From LC029 sp036676475 (GTDB lineage: Bacteria > Bacillota > Bacilli > Aneurinibacillales > RAOX-1): a DNA stretch of 64,000 nt. A program made the position numbers and the translations under genes. Within the stretch, counting starts at the first letter, position 1. Each line of letters opens with the position of its first letter. The notes beneath the pieces were generated by a model. It was not told the DNA's origin and did not search any database. It saw nothing but the letters and a program-made list of their open reading frames with translations. The stretch covers positions 3,973 to 67,972 of the forward strand of contig JAKFCU010000084.1 of NCBI GenBank assembly GCA_036676475.1. The letters are read 5' to 3'. Positions 8,272-16,243 of this stretch are shown piece by piece.

Positions 8272-9999
8272 ATGACAAGTAAACTCCAGAAAAGAATTCT
8301 CGTATCCAGTAAAAAGGAGCCGGCAGATTTGGTTATTCGAAACGGGGTTATTGTGAATGTATTTACGGGAGAATTGATGAAAGGAGATATTGCCATCGCC
8401 GATGAAAACATTGTGGGGATCGGTTCTTATAAAGGAAAAAACATCGTTGACGCGGAAGGGAGGTACATTGTACCCGGCTTTATCGATGGTCATGTCCATA
8501 TTGAATCTGCCATGGTTACCCCTGCTGAGTTTTCACGATTGGTCCTGCCACACGGCGTAACCACCATCATTGCAGACCCGCATGAAATTGCCAACGTGAG
8601 TGGAAGCCAAGGGATACAGTATATGATCGATGCTTCCCAATCGCTCTCCCTTGATGTCTATTACATGCTTCCTTCCTGTGTTCCAGCTACTCCATTTGAG
8701 AATACAGGGGCTAGACTAGAAGCGGAAGATCTAGCTCCCTTTTACCAGCATCCCCAGGTTTTAGGGTTGGGGGAAGTGATGGACTTCCCCTCCGTAGCAT
8801 CGGCTAGTGATGGTATGGTAAAAAAGCTGGAGTCTGCTCATGCTGCCAATCGCTGTATTGACGGTCATGCGGCGGGCATCGATCGCGAAAGTTTAAATAT
8901 TTACATGACGGCCGGAATAGGGACAGATCATGAATGCGTTAATGAAGCAGGGGCCAGAGATCGCCTTGATCTCGGCATATATCTGATGATTAGGCAAGGT
9001 TCGGTGGCCAGAGATCTTCATGCCTTGCTTCCCGCCGTTACCCCACAAAATGCCCGGAGATGTCTTTTCGTTACAGATGATAAGCATCTTGATGACCTGT
9101 TGGATGAAGGAAGTATTGATTACAACGTTAAAGAAGCCATCCGTTTCGGAATTCCAGCAATCACAGCCATTCAGATGGCCACTTTGAATGCGGCAGAATG
9201 CTTTGGGCTTAAGCATATAGGAGCTATAGCTCCCGGTTACCAGGCCGACTTGCTCTTGCTTGATAATCTGGAGGAGGTATCCATTCACCAGGTTTATAAA
9301 AAAGGCAAACTACTGGTTGAGAACGGGAAGCTATTAGAAGAAGGTCGACATACTCCTCCCCCATCTGCTTTGACCAAAAGCATCCATCTTCCCTCCATCA
9401 CAGAAGAACAATTAGCCATTCCTCTTCAATCAAGCAGTTGCAATGTTATTGGCATTATTCCGAATAGCTTGGTCACTCATCATTTGGTAGAAGAGGTGAG
9501 ACTTGAGAAAGGTTGTTTTGTTCCTTCCATTTATCGCGATCAGATGAAATTAGCCGTAATGGAAAGGCACCGCGCAACCGGAAACATCGGTCTTGGGATA
9601 GTGAAAGGATTCGGTATGAAAAAAGGAGCCCTTGCCTCTACCGTTGCTCACGATTCTCATAACTTGATTGTAGTCGGAGAGAATGATCAAGATATGTTGG
9701 TTGCCATCCAGCACATAGAACAGATCCAAGGAGGAGTTGCTGTCATCAGTGAGGGGAAAGTATTAGCCTCCATTCGGCTTCCTATCTCAGGTTTAATGTC
9801 TGATCGCCCTCATCAAGAATTGTATGATGAGCTTAGGGCTTTGAATCAGGCTGTTCGAGAAATCGGAATCTCAACGACCTTCAACCCTTTCGTGACCCTG
9901 TCCTTTTTGGCACTGCCCGTGATTCCACAGCTTAAGCTGACCGATTTAGGATTGTTTGATTTCAGCTCTTTTCGGCATATTAGCGTGGAGAAGAAATAA
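8272..9999 (+). CDS. ade: Adenine deaminase
   Basis: A 575-residue amidohydrolase converting adenine to hypoxanthine plus ammonia, the usual Ade/YicP length. The metal-binding strand is GFIDGHVHIESAMVTP (near residue 70), followed by HGVTTIIADPHEIANVSG, the GHAAGI segment and the FVTDDKHLDDLL metal-binding Asp region. The C-terminal domain (from about residue 400) with HDSHNLIVVG is specific to adenine deaminases. GGGAGGGCAGGGC precedes the ATG. With the permease upstream and xanthine dehydrogenase nearby it feeds adenine into the oxidative purine route. Confidence 0.95.
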   Translation: MTSKLQKRILVSSKKEPADLVIRNGVIVNVFTGELMKGDIAIADENIVGIGSYKGKNIVDAEGRYIVPGFIDGHVHIESAMVTPAEFSRLVLPHGVTTIIADPHEIANVSGSQGIQYMIDASQSLSLDVYYMLPSCVPATPFENTGARLEAEDLAPFYQHPQVLGLGEVMDFPSVASASDGMVKKLESAHAANRCIDGHAAGIDRESLNIYMTAGIGTDHECVNEAGARDRLDLGIYLMIRQGSVARDLHALLPAVTPQNARRCLFVTDDKHLDDLLDEGSIDYNVKEAIRFGIPAITAIQMATLNAAECFGLKHIGAIAPGYQADLLLLDNLEEVSIHQVYKKGKLLVENGKLLEEGRHTPPPSALTKSIHLPSITEEQLAIPLQSSSCNVIGIIPNSLVTHHLVEEVRLEKGCFVPSIYRDQMKLAVMERHRATGNIGLGIVKGFGMKKGALASTVAHDSHNLIVVGENDQDMLVAIQHIEQIQGGVAVISEGKVLASIRLPISGLMSDRPHQELYDELRALNQAVREIGISTTFNPFVTLSFLALPVIPQLKLTDLGLFDFSSFRHISVEKK

Positions 10000-10026
10000 G
10001 CAGGGAGTTTACCTGCTTTTTTCTTT
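9999..10026 (+). terminator. Terminator of adenine deaminase
   Basis: AGCAGG-N6-CCTGCT followed by TTTTTCTTTT, starting at the stop codon. Confidence 0.85.
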
Positions 10027-10052
10027 TGTTCAATCCCCGTTGAAAAATTATG

Positions 10053-10080
10053 AAAAAAACGCCTTGAAATAAACAGGCGT
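10053..10080 (-). terminator. Terminator of the TSUP transporter gene
   Basis: Minus strand ACGCC...GGCGT hairpin followed by seven T residues. Confidence 0.8.
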
Positions 10081-10104
10081 CTCTAAAAAGTTTATTCGCT
10101 TATC

Positions 10105-10869
10105 TTAAATAAGTTTAAACCCACTAATGAGAATAATCATGGCCATTACGGTCCGTAACGGTTTGGCTGGAACTTTTGCAGATAACGTACTGCCTGCAAT
10201 AACCCCTGGAATTGACCCCATCAGGAGATTAGCTGTTAGTAAATAATCAACATTTCCAAACCCTGCATGCAATATTCCGGCTACCGATACTAAAAGGAAA
10301 GCATGAGCTATATCGGTACCGACTAACTCTGATGAAGTTAATCTATATAGATAGAGCATGGCCAAAGCAAACAATGTTCCTGAACCAATTGAGGTCAAAC
10401 CAACTATAAATCCTAATACAGCACCAATTGTGATTGTCAAACCGCGTTTTTCATGCAAGGGCTTCATTTGGATACGGTTAAATTCAAGTTTTTTCTTCAT
10501 AAAAGTTTTAATTAGTGTCGCTAACGCAACAAGAATCAAAACATATCCTAATGCATGCTTAATTAATTGCTCTTGATTGTGAAAAAACGAATCAAATAGA
10601 TGAAGCAAACCGACGGCACAAATTGCACTTGGAAGGCTTCCTATTGCCAGATACTTCATCAATTCAATATTGATTGTTCTTTGTCTCCAATGCTGAATAG
10701 ATCCAAATAATTTTGTTACCGAATTATAAAGAAGATCTGTGCCTACTGCAATTGAGGGATTAACCCCTGAGAGAATTAATATTGGAGTTAATAATGCAGC
10801 TCCTCCTACCCCTGTTAAACCTACCAAAAACCCGATCATTAGTCCCATTAACAATATGCCGGCACTCAT
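10105..10869 (-). CDS. TSUP (TauE/SafE) family membrane transporter
   Basis: A 254-residue multi-spanning membrane protein with the internal duplication typical of the TauE/SafE family: GFLVGLTGVGGAALLTPILI in the first half and GFIVGLTSIGSGTLFALAML in the second, each with the G-x-G-G/S motif. Family members move sulfite, sulfoacetate or other small organosulfur/carboxylate anions; the substrate here is unknown. AAGGGAGC precedes the ATG. It may be co-transcribed with the small upstream reading frame at 10917. Confidence 0.88.
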   Translation of the reverse strand: MSAGILLMGLMIGFLVGLTGVGGAALLTPILILSGVNPSIAVGTDLLYNSVTKLFGSIQHWRQRTINIELMKYLAIGSLPSAICAVGLLHLFDSFFHNQEQLIKHALGYVLILVALATLIKTFMKKKLEFNRIQMKPLHEKRGLTITIGAVLGFIVGLTSIGSGTLFALAMLYLYRLTSSELVGTDIAHAFLLVSVAGILHAGFGNVDYLLTANLLMGSIPGVIAGSTLSAKVPAKPLRTVMAMIILISGFKLI

Positions 10870-10916
10870 TTTTTTTGCTCCCTTAATTCATAGTATTCTG
10901 GTAGGATTATACTATA

Positions 10917-11138
10917 TTAACTCGATGGTTGTATACAGTTAATTTTAATCGAATAATTCAGGGTATAAAGCAAAACAATGCCAAATATACCAATCAAAAA
11001 TAAAGTCATTGCCACCTTAATGTTAATTTCCCAAAAATCTTGGAAAAGAAACTTAGCTGCTTGATTAATGTTAAGGAGAATACTACCAATTTGCTTTCTT
11101 ATACTCAATAAATCGCAAAAAACGGGGATAAGCAAAAT
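10917..11138 (-). CDS. Possible small membrane protein upstream of the TSUP gene
   Basis: A short frame of about 73 codons, if started at the TTG placed 9 nt after AAGGAGG; the frame stays open further upstream to 11162. It has one convincing hydrophobic helix (VAMTLFLIGIFGIVLLYTLN) at the C-terminus. TSUP genes are often paired with small DUF1634-type membrane proteins, which could explain it, but no family signature was recognised. It ends 47 bp before the TSUP start. It could be a remnant rather than a gene. Confidence 0.3.
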   Translation of the reverse strand: MLLIPVFCDLLSIRKQIGSILLNINQAAKFLFQDFWEINIKVAMTLFLIGIFGIVLLYTLNYSIKINCIQPSS

Positions 11139-11180
11139 CGGTAGCCTCCTTCCTCCAAGCATTGATTAACGCTAGTAACG

Positions 11181-11746
11181 CTATAGAAACCTAAGTTGCC
11201 TTACCTCTTCAACAGACAAACCCGTCTTCTCGGATATCGTTTCGTCATCCAGGATATCCAATAGATTTCTTGCAATTGCCCTCTTTTCTTCCGCTCGTCT
11301 TTCCGCTTCGTTCATCTTCATCCATGGTATATAAAATCGGTATTTTCTTTTTCATCCACCCGCATGGTGTGGTACAAGATGCTGATGGAGATCACTTTCA
11401 CTACTTCTTTGTATCCCCTTCCAAGCTCCAGGCTTTCAAAAACCACGCTTGATGTCCCCCACAAAAGCCGTTGCAAATAGTCGGCCTCTCGTTGGTTCTG
11501 GATTTCAATGATGATCTGCCGCCCTTGCGAATCGGTGAATTTCAAATCCACCCGGTTGAATTTCCGCTGTTCCGCTTCCCGGTTGCTTTCGCTTTCGATT
11601 ATATTTTCCACCGTGATCGTTTCCTTCAGCAAATTGGAAAGAAACGCTTCCAGCACATCAAAATTAGCTTTCTTGCGGAAGATATATTTCATCGCCCAAT
11701 CAAAGCGAACCAGCTTTTTTCCGTCATCACGGCTCAGCCCTTTCAT
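11181..11746 (-). pseudogene. PDDEXK_2 (Rpn-type) nuclease/transposase, internally deleted copy
   Basis: The first 142 codons (11318-11746) are nearly identical to the N-terminal half of the complete gene at 28702-29583, including DWAMKYI, the RVDLKFTDSQGRQIIIEIQNQ catalytic core of the PD-(D/E)XK fold and the MRVDEKENTDFIYHG segment. The sequence then jumps to the C-terminal tail of the full gene (RAIARNLLDILDD..., TGLSVEEVR) in another frame, ending near 11181. About 280 bp between these points are missing, so the product stops just after the deletion. The nuclease core remains but the protein is probably non-functional. Confidence 0.85.
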
Positions 11747-11887
11747 TCGCTTGGTTATGTATATTCTACTACTTGGATCATGATTGTTCTATTTTCCGTG
11801 TACCCCTCACCAATTAAAAAGGAGTACCCCCTGTACCCCTCAAACATATAAATTCTTGTATGTTAAGAAAAACCCGGTGAAGAGCAC

Positions 11888-12046
11888 AGAGGCCGCTGAA
11901 AAAGTAGTCCTTTTCGAAAAATGAGCTTTTTTAGGGTGTAAAAATGTCTCCCTATACGAAAAAAGAGCCTTAGAAACGATTCTAGAGGCTCGTTTTTCTA
12001 TTATCATCTTTCAATTTATAAAAAGTGGACTTTTTCAGAGGCCTCC
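11888..12046. mobile_element. MITE-like element, 159 bp, inserted in a terminator loop
   Basis: Terminal inverted repeats GAGGCCGCTGAAAAAGT / ACTTTTTCAGAGGCCTC flank AT-rich sequence with an internal hairpin (GAGCCTTAGAA...GAGGCTC with flanking A and T runs). A 6-bp direct repeat GAGCAC (11882-11887 and 12047-12052) looks like the target duplication. Removing the element rejoins ACCCGGTG...CACCGGGT followed by CCTTTT, a terminator like those at 54267 and 60380. A solitary end of the same type (GGGACTTTTTCAGTGCCC) occurs near 38683. No transposase is encoded. Confidence 0.8.
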
Positions 12047-12354
12047 GAGCACACCGGGTCCTTTTATTGGTGTATGTCCGAGATTTTGTATTCTATCCCA
12101 AGGATTTCAACAAAATTTGCTGATTGTACTGTGGGTTCCTCGCCATTTATGGCTTAGAGTTTCGAACCACTCTTAGTGTCGAGAAGGAAGGCACTAAATT
12201 TTTTAAAAAAACACTGAGAATTCAGCCTATTTTTGTCGGTTGCATCCATTTGTTTAAAATGATGCCGTTCCCCTTGGGGCATCCTGTAAAACAAAAGTGA
12301 AAATCAGTTTATCATAGTTGAAAAATCCATCTTTAAAACCTCTAAGAGAAAACA

Positions 12355-12446
12355 TATGAGCGAGAATTATCCACTTATGATCAAATAAAATCCGTTATAA
12401 TCAAAAAATATCTGTTATGATCGAAAAAAATCGTTAATGATCAATT
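12355..12446. repeat. Degenerate 20-bp tandem repeat
   Basis: Four to five units beginning TATGAKC/TATAATC with period 20-21 bp and T/A-rich centres ending in CCRT/CTGT. A related array with the same period occurs at 48070-48127. Confidence 0.65.
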
Positions 12447-12537
12447 CCTTACCTTCTGGCACATAAATACCCGAAGTGGTATCGAACTTATCTATAGAAC
12501 AAAAGGGTACCCCCAAAACTTATACTTTCTCATACTA

Positions 12538-12572
12538 TAATAAAAGGCCCCCGGTATCTACCGGAAGCCCCT
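12538..12572 (-). terminator. Terminator of the cohesin/SLH operon
   Basis: Minus strand GGC.TCCGGTA-GA-TACCGG.GGCC stem followed by TTTTATT, just after the 1209-residue protein. Confidence 0.78.
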
Positions 12573-12576
12573 CTTA

Positions 12577-15500
12577 TTACGGAATAAACGTCTGAATCAC
12601 ATTTCTAGTTGCAGCCGCTTCAATCTCTTCAAAGGCCCAATGAGCGTTCCCCACATCCACAAAAGTGGGGTCAATCGGCTTATTCTTGAGTGTTCGACCT
12701 AACAGTTTATTAAAGACCACTACGGCTTCTCCCCGTGTCAGATCGCGGTTCGGGCGAAATCGTCCATCCGGGTAGCCAGTCATGAGACCCGCTTGTTTGA
12801 CTGCATGAATCGTTTCATTAGCCCAATGCTCCAATGTATCCGGGAACACCAACTTGTTGGTGTTCGTCCTCTCCCATTTGCGCAGGTTGACTGCAACAGC
12901 AGCCATCTCCGCACGGGTGATCTGACGCGTTGGCTGGAAATGACCATCTGGATAACCAACCATTAAATTCAACCTTTGGACTTTTCCAATCGCTTTCGCA
13001 GCCCAGTGTTCTAAAGGCACATCCGGATACGGAGCGTGCTCAAGCGTTATGGTTTCTCCGGTCACGATTCGGGAGAGAATCGCGGCCATTTCCGCGCGGG
13101 TCAAGGCGTTTTCCGGTCTGAACGTCCGATCCCCATACCCGCTTACATAGGGTTCCTCCTTGGTTTCTAGAGTGGGAGTCGGTTCAACAGTAAGTTGTTC
13201 GGCAGGTAGCGGTTGAATGATGGGTGAATCATCGTCGGATGAACCGGATCCTCCTCCCGAACGAGAGATCGGTTGCATGCTCAAGTCATATTTTACGATG
13301 CTTTCACCGACATGAATGATTCCCTCGCGAATATAACTGGTTGCCCCCTGCTGCTCGTTTCTTGGGTCTTTGCGGCTATCGAAGGTTTCGTAGTCATTTT
13401 TCTCAGCAATCAGATAATAGTCGCCATCCGGGAAAACCATCCAGGCATATTCGCCTTCCGCGTTTGTCCATTGAGGGACTTTGTTTTGGTTTGGCGGAAA
13501 ATCAGGGAGTTCGGGTAAGGGAACAAGTGTGTCAGGCACGCGACCGACTTGCCGATTGAGATCGGTATCTGCCCAATACAAGGATACTTTGACGCCTTGG
13601 ATCGGGTTTCCTGTTTTCTTGTCCGAAACGATTCCATAAGGGTCAATCAGGGAAAATTGGACGCCTAACTCCCCGTCCTCCTCAATCGTAAAGCTCGCTG
13701 ATTGTCCGGCCAGTTTTTCTCCCGTAGGCGATTTCACTTCAAAAATTACTTCATATTTTCCGGGGGCAATATCCTCCACCTGATAGCGCCCGTTCTCATC
13801 AAGTGTCAGTTTGCCCACAGTATCCCCAGAGTCATTGACAAGGCGGGTTTCCAGCTGTTGTCCTCCCTTAAGGACTTCCTGTACGGGTTTAGCCTTACCA
13901 TCCTTTTTATCGGTCATAAGCAGCATTCCGCTGAGATTTTTGTTCGACTTAAACTCCTGTCCTCTAGATTCCAATTCTCCGACAGGGGCCGTTTGCTTAA
14001 ATTCCACCGGAATCGCTTCCGTACTGCCTTCTACTTTTTTATTAAAGGAAATAATCGGGTGATACGTCCAATTTCCCTTCGGGACATAGATTTTGTAATG
14101 GCCATTGCCGTCCGTAGACGTGGATGCGGTAAAGTCAATCAACCCATCTCCGTTAAAATCTTCTTCCAGACGAACAGAAGCATTGACCACCGTTTCCGCA
14201 GGGCTTATTGAGTAATCCTTGACAATCCCTTCTACGGAAGCGGGTAAATAAGATAAAGTAATCATCGAAACCTTTTCATGGCCCTGATCATCTTTGACCA
14301 CTGCCTGGATCGTTTCCTGTTTCGGATCGACCCCTTCCAGTTCAGGAGCTGTTAGGGTAATGGAGGCTTCCCCGTTTTCATCCGTAATGGCCTCTTGAAC
14401 CAACTGAGCCCTGTACACGCTAAAGGTTACAGCAGCACCACGGATGGGTGTCTGATCTGCATTGCGGTAGGTTGCTTTGATGTTGACTGTTGATTTCCCG
14501 TCCGCCACCACCGCAGAAGGATCGGTACTTAACGTTAGGATCGTTGAAGTATCCACGGTGATCGTACGTTCATTGGACTCCTTCTGGTTGCCAAAGGTAT
14601 CCCGAGCAATCGCCCGAATTTTATATGAACCGTCGGGCAAATCAATAGAAGGTGAAAAAGACCATTGCCCATTTAATGTTGCCATCACCTTGCCGGATGT
14701 AACCAGCATGTCATCGGATTTCCTCCAGATCAACACTTCCACCATACTATCGGTTTCGGAGAACCCGGTAATTACAGGTCGAGGATCGATGAGCAGACTG
14801 TTATCTTCCGGCAAATCGATGCGCGTGTTTTCAAAATCTTGGGTGATTTTCTTCACTTCCAGCGTGTAAGTACAAGAAGTCTGTCCATCCGGAGCTGTCA
14901 CGATAATCTTCAACACATTGATTCCTTCCTCGAGCGGCATATTATATGGCGTGCCGCTATTAACAGGAGCGCCATTTATGGTCATTATGGAAGCGGAATC
15001 TTGCGTTGTTGCCGTCACCGTGATCGCTCTTACCTCACTGGAAACCGTTGCCTTATAATTAGATTTTTCCGGCAAAAATGTGGGGTTAAGCGTTCCATCA
15101 CTGTTCACCAGGCTACTCAATTTTGCCTCGGAAGCTAAGGCTTTGGATACTTCGATACTGGCATGGGCCTTAAAGCCTCCATAGCTGACTACAAGATGCG
15201 TATTGCCGGCCATCTGTCCGGTGATGAGGCCATCCGGATTGATCGACGCGATGGTAGAATTTCCGACTTGGTAGGAAGCTTCGGTAGAAAGCTTCTGTGT
15301 ATCTCCATTGGAATAACGGGCTGTCACCAACACCCGTTGGGACCCGCCTTCTTCCATCTTGTATTGATACAGATCCAGGCTGATTCCCGTAAGGGTAACC
15401 GATTGGAGGATGGTAAATTCAACAATGGCTTGCCTTCCATTTTTATCGATTACGGTCAATACATAGGCTCCCGGTTCAGCCAACGGCGTTCCCAATGTAT

Positions 15501-16206
15501 AACCGGGAACCGGGTTTCCGTCTTTTGTTAAGGTTACGCTTGCTACATCATCCGGCTTTTGTACATTTGGAGTTACCTGTTGCACGTATTTTGCGTCATC
15601 CGTAACACCGGTAATGATAGGACGCTCCTGCTCTGTTACCGTGATCAAGCCGTCTATAAAGGTAAATTCATGACTCAAATTAGCGGCCCTGCCATCGGCA
15701 ATGATCGGGCTGGATATTTTGATTTCGGAACGGGTATGCTGGGAAAAGGCTTGAACCTCATAATCAAGCCAAACAAGGGTCAAGCGCCCCTCAGGAAAGG
15801 CATTTCCCACATCTGCGAGAAGCACTTTTCCGTCGGTTAGATTATCAAACATCATCACTGATGGAGGCACCTGTTCTCCTTTACGAATACCCACGAGCGT
15901 CAACAGGTCCTTGTTATAGGTAAGTTGAAACTGAAGGCCCCTTACGCGTCCGTCACTTTGTAGGTCAACCGGAATCGACACCTTTTCCCCTCTTAATGCA
16001 GTGGCTTGTCCGATTTCCAGGAGGGATGCCTCTGAGGCTAAAACCGACATCCCATAAGAAAATGGCTGGACAAGAAGACAGAAGGCCAATATCAGCATGA
16101 ACAAACGCTGCACTGATCGAAACGGGTTCATCTCGGCCTGTTTATTCCTCTCTCGATCATGCAATAAAACCTTGTTCATCTGGACTCTATGCTGTAAATC
16201 GTTCAT
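12577..16206 (-). CDS. Cohesin-domain surface protein with Ig-like modules and three C-terminal SLH domains
   Basis: A 1209-residue exported, cell-wall-anchored protein. After a 30-residue polar N-terminus there is a hydrophobic export segment (RLFMLILAFCLLVQPFSYGM, about 34-53), then a cohesin-like domain (about 58-195; VSIPVDLQSDGRVRGLQFQLTY motif). Bacterial Ig-like group 2 (about 272-355), a cadherin-like beta-sandwich (360-455), Ig-like/Big_1 domains (460-660) and CarboxypepD-like repeats (660-990) follow. The last 190 residues carry three SLH units (LTRAEMAAIL, ITRAEMAAVA, LTRGEAVVVF), which bind pyruvylated wall polymer. It is the last gene of a four-gene operon. AGAGGA lies 8 nt before the ATG at 16206. 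A later ATG (MNPFRS...) would give a more usual signal peptide but lacks a well-spaced ribosome binding site. It has cohesin but no dockerin, so it is a candidate anchor scaffold. Confidence 0.87.
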   Translation of the reverse strand: MNDLQHRVQMNKVLLHDRERNKQAEMNPFRSVQRLFMLILAFCLLVQPFSYGMSVLASEASLLEIGQATALRGEKVSIPVDLQSDGRVRGLQFQLTYNKDLLTLVGIRKGEQVPPSVMMFDNLTDGKVLLADVGNAFPEGRLTLVWLDYEVQAFSQHTRSEIKISSPIIADGRAANLSHEFTFIDGLITVTEQERPIITGVTDDAKYVQQVTPNVQKPDDVASVTLTKDGNPVPGYTLGTPLAEPGAYVLTVIDKNGRQAIVEFTILQSVTLTGISLDLYQYKMEEGGSQRVLVTARYSNGDTQKLSTEASYQVGNSTIASINPDGLITGQMAGNTHLVVSYGGFKAHASIEVSKALASEAKLSSLVNSDGTLNPTFLPEKSNYKATVSSEVRAITVTATTQDSASIMTINGAPVNSGTPYNMPLEEGINVLKIIVTAPDGQTSCTYTLEVKKITQDFENTRIDLPEDNSLLIDPRPVITGFSETDSMVEVLIWRKSDDMLVTSGKVMATLNGQWSFSPSIDLPDGSYKIRAIARDTFGNQKESNERTITVDTSTILTLSTDPSAVVADGKSTVNIKATYRNADQTPIRGAAVTFSVYRAQLVQEAITDENGEASITLTAPELEGVDPKQETIQAVVKDDQGHEKVSMITLSYLPASVEGIVKDYSISPAETVVNASVRLEEDFNGDGLIDFTASTSTDGNGHYKIYVPKGNWTYHPIISFNKKVEGSTEAIPVEFKQTAPVGELESRGQEFKSNKNLSGMLLMTDKKDGKAKPVQEVLKGGQQLETRLVNDSGDTVGKLTLDENGRYQVEDIAPGKYEVIFEVKSPTGEKLAGQSASFTIEEDGELGVQFSLIDPYGIVSDKKTGNPIQGVKVSLYWADTDLNRQVGRVPDTLVPLPELPDFPPNQNKVPQWTNAEGEYAWMVFPDGDYYLIAEKNDYETFDSRKDPRNEQQGATSYIREGIIHVGESIVKYDLSMQPISRSGGGSGSSDDDSPIIQPLPAEQLTVEPTPTLETKEEPYVSGYGDRTFRPENALTRAEMAAILSRIVTGETITLEHAPYPDVPLEHWAAKAIGKVQRLNLMVGYPDGHFQPTRQITRAEMAAVAVNLRKWERTNTNKLVFPDTLEHWANETIHAVKQAGLMTGYPDGRFRPNRDLTRGEAVVVFNKLLGRTLKNKPIDPTFVDVGNAHWAFEEIEAAATRNVIQTFIP

Positions 16207-16243
16207 CGTCCATTCCTCTTTCCTGTTCCTTTTGAATCATTCA

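Larger units (their letters stand above)
11747..12576. other. Gene-free stretch of 830 bp
   Basis: No coding frame is convincing here. It holds the MITE-like element in a split terminator (11869-12065), a 20-bp tandem repeat (12355-12446) and the terminator of the surface-protein operon (12538-12572). The 12070-12350 part shows nothing recognisable. Confidence 0.7.

Noticed and set aside
12355..12446. CRISPR array
   Set aside because: The units are contiguous 20-bp degenerate tandem repeats with no spacers, and no cas gene is present.
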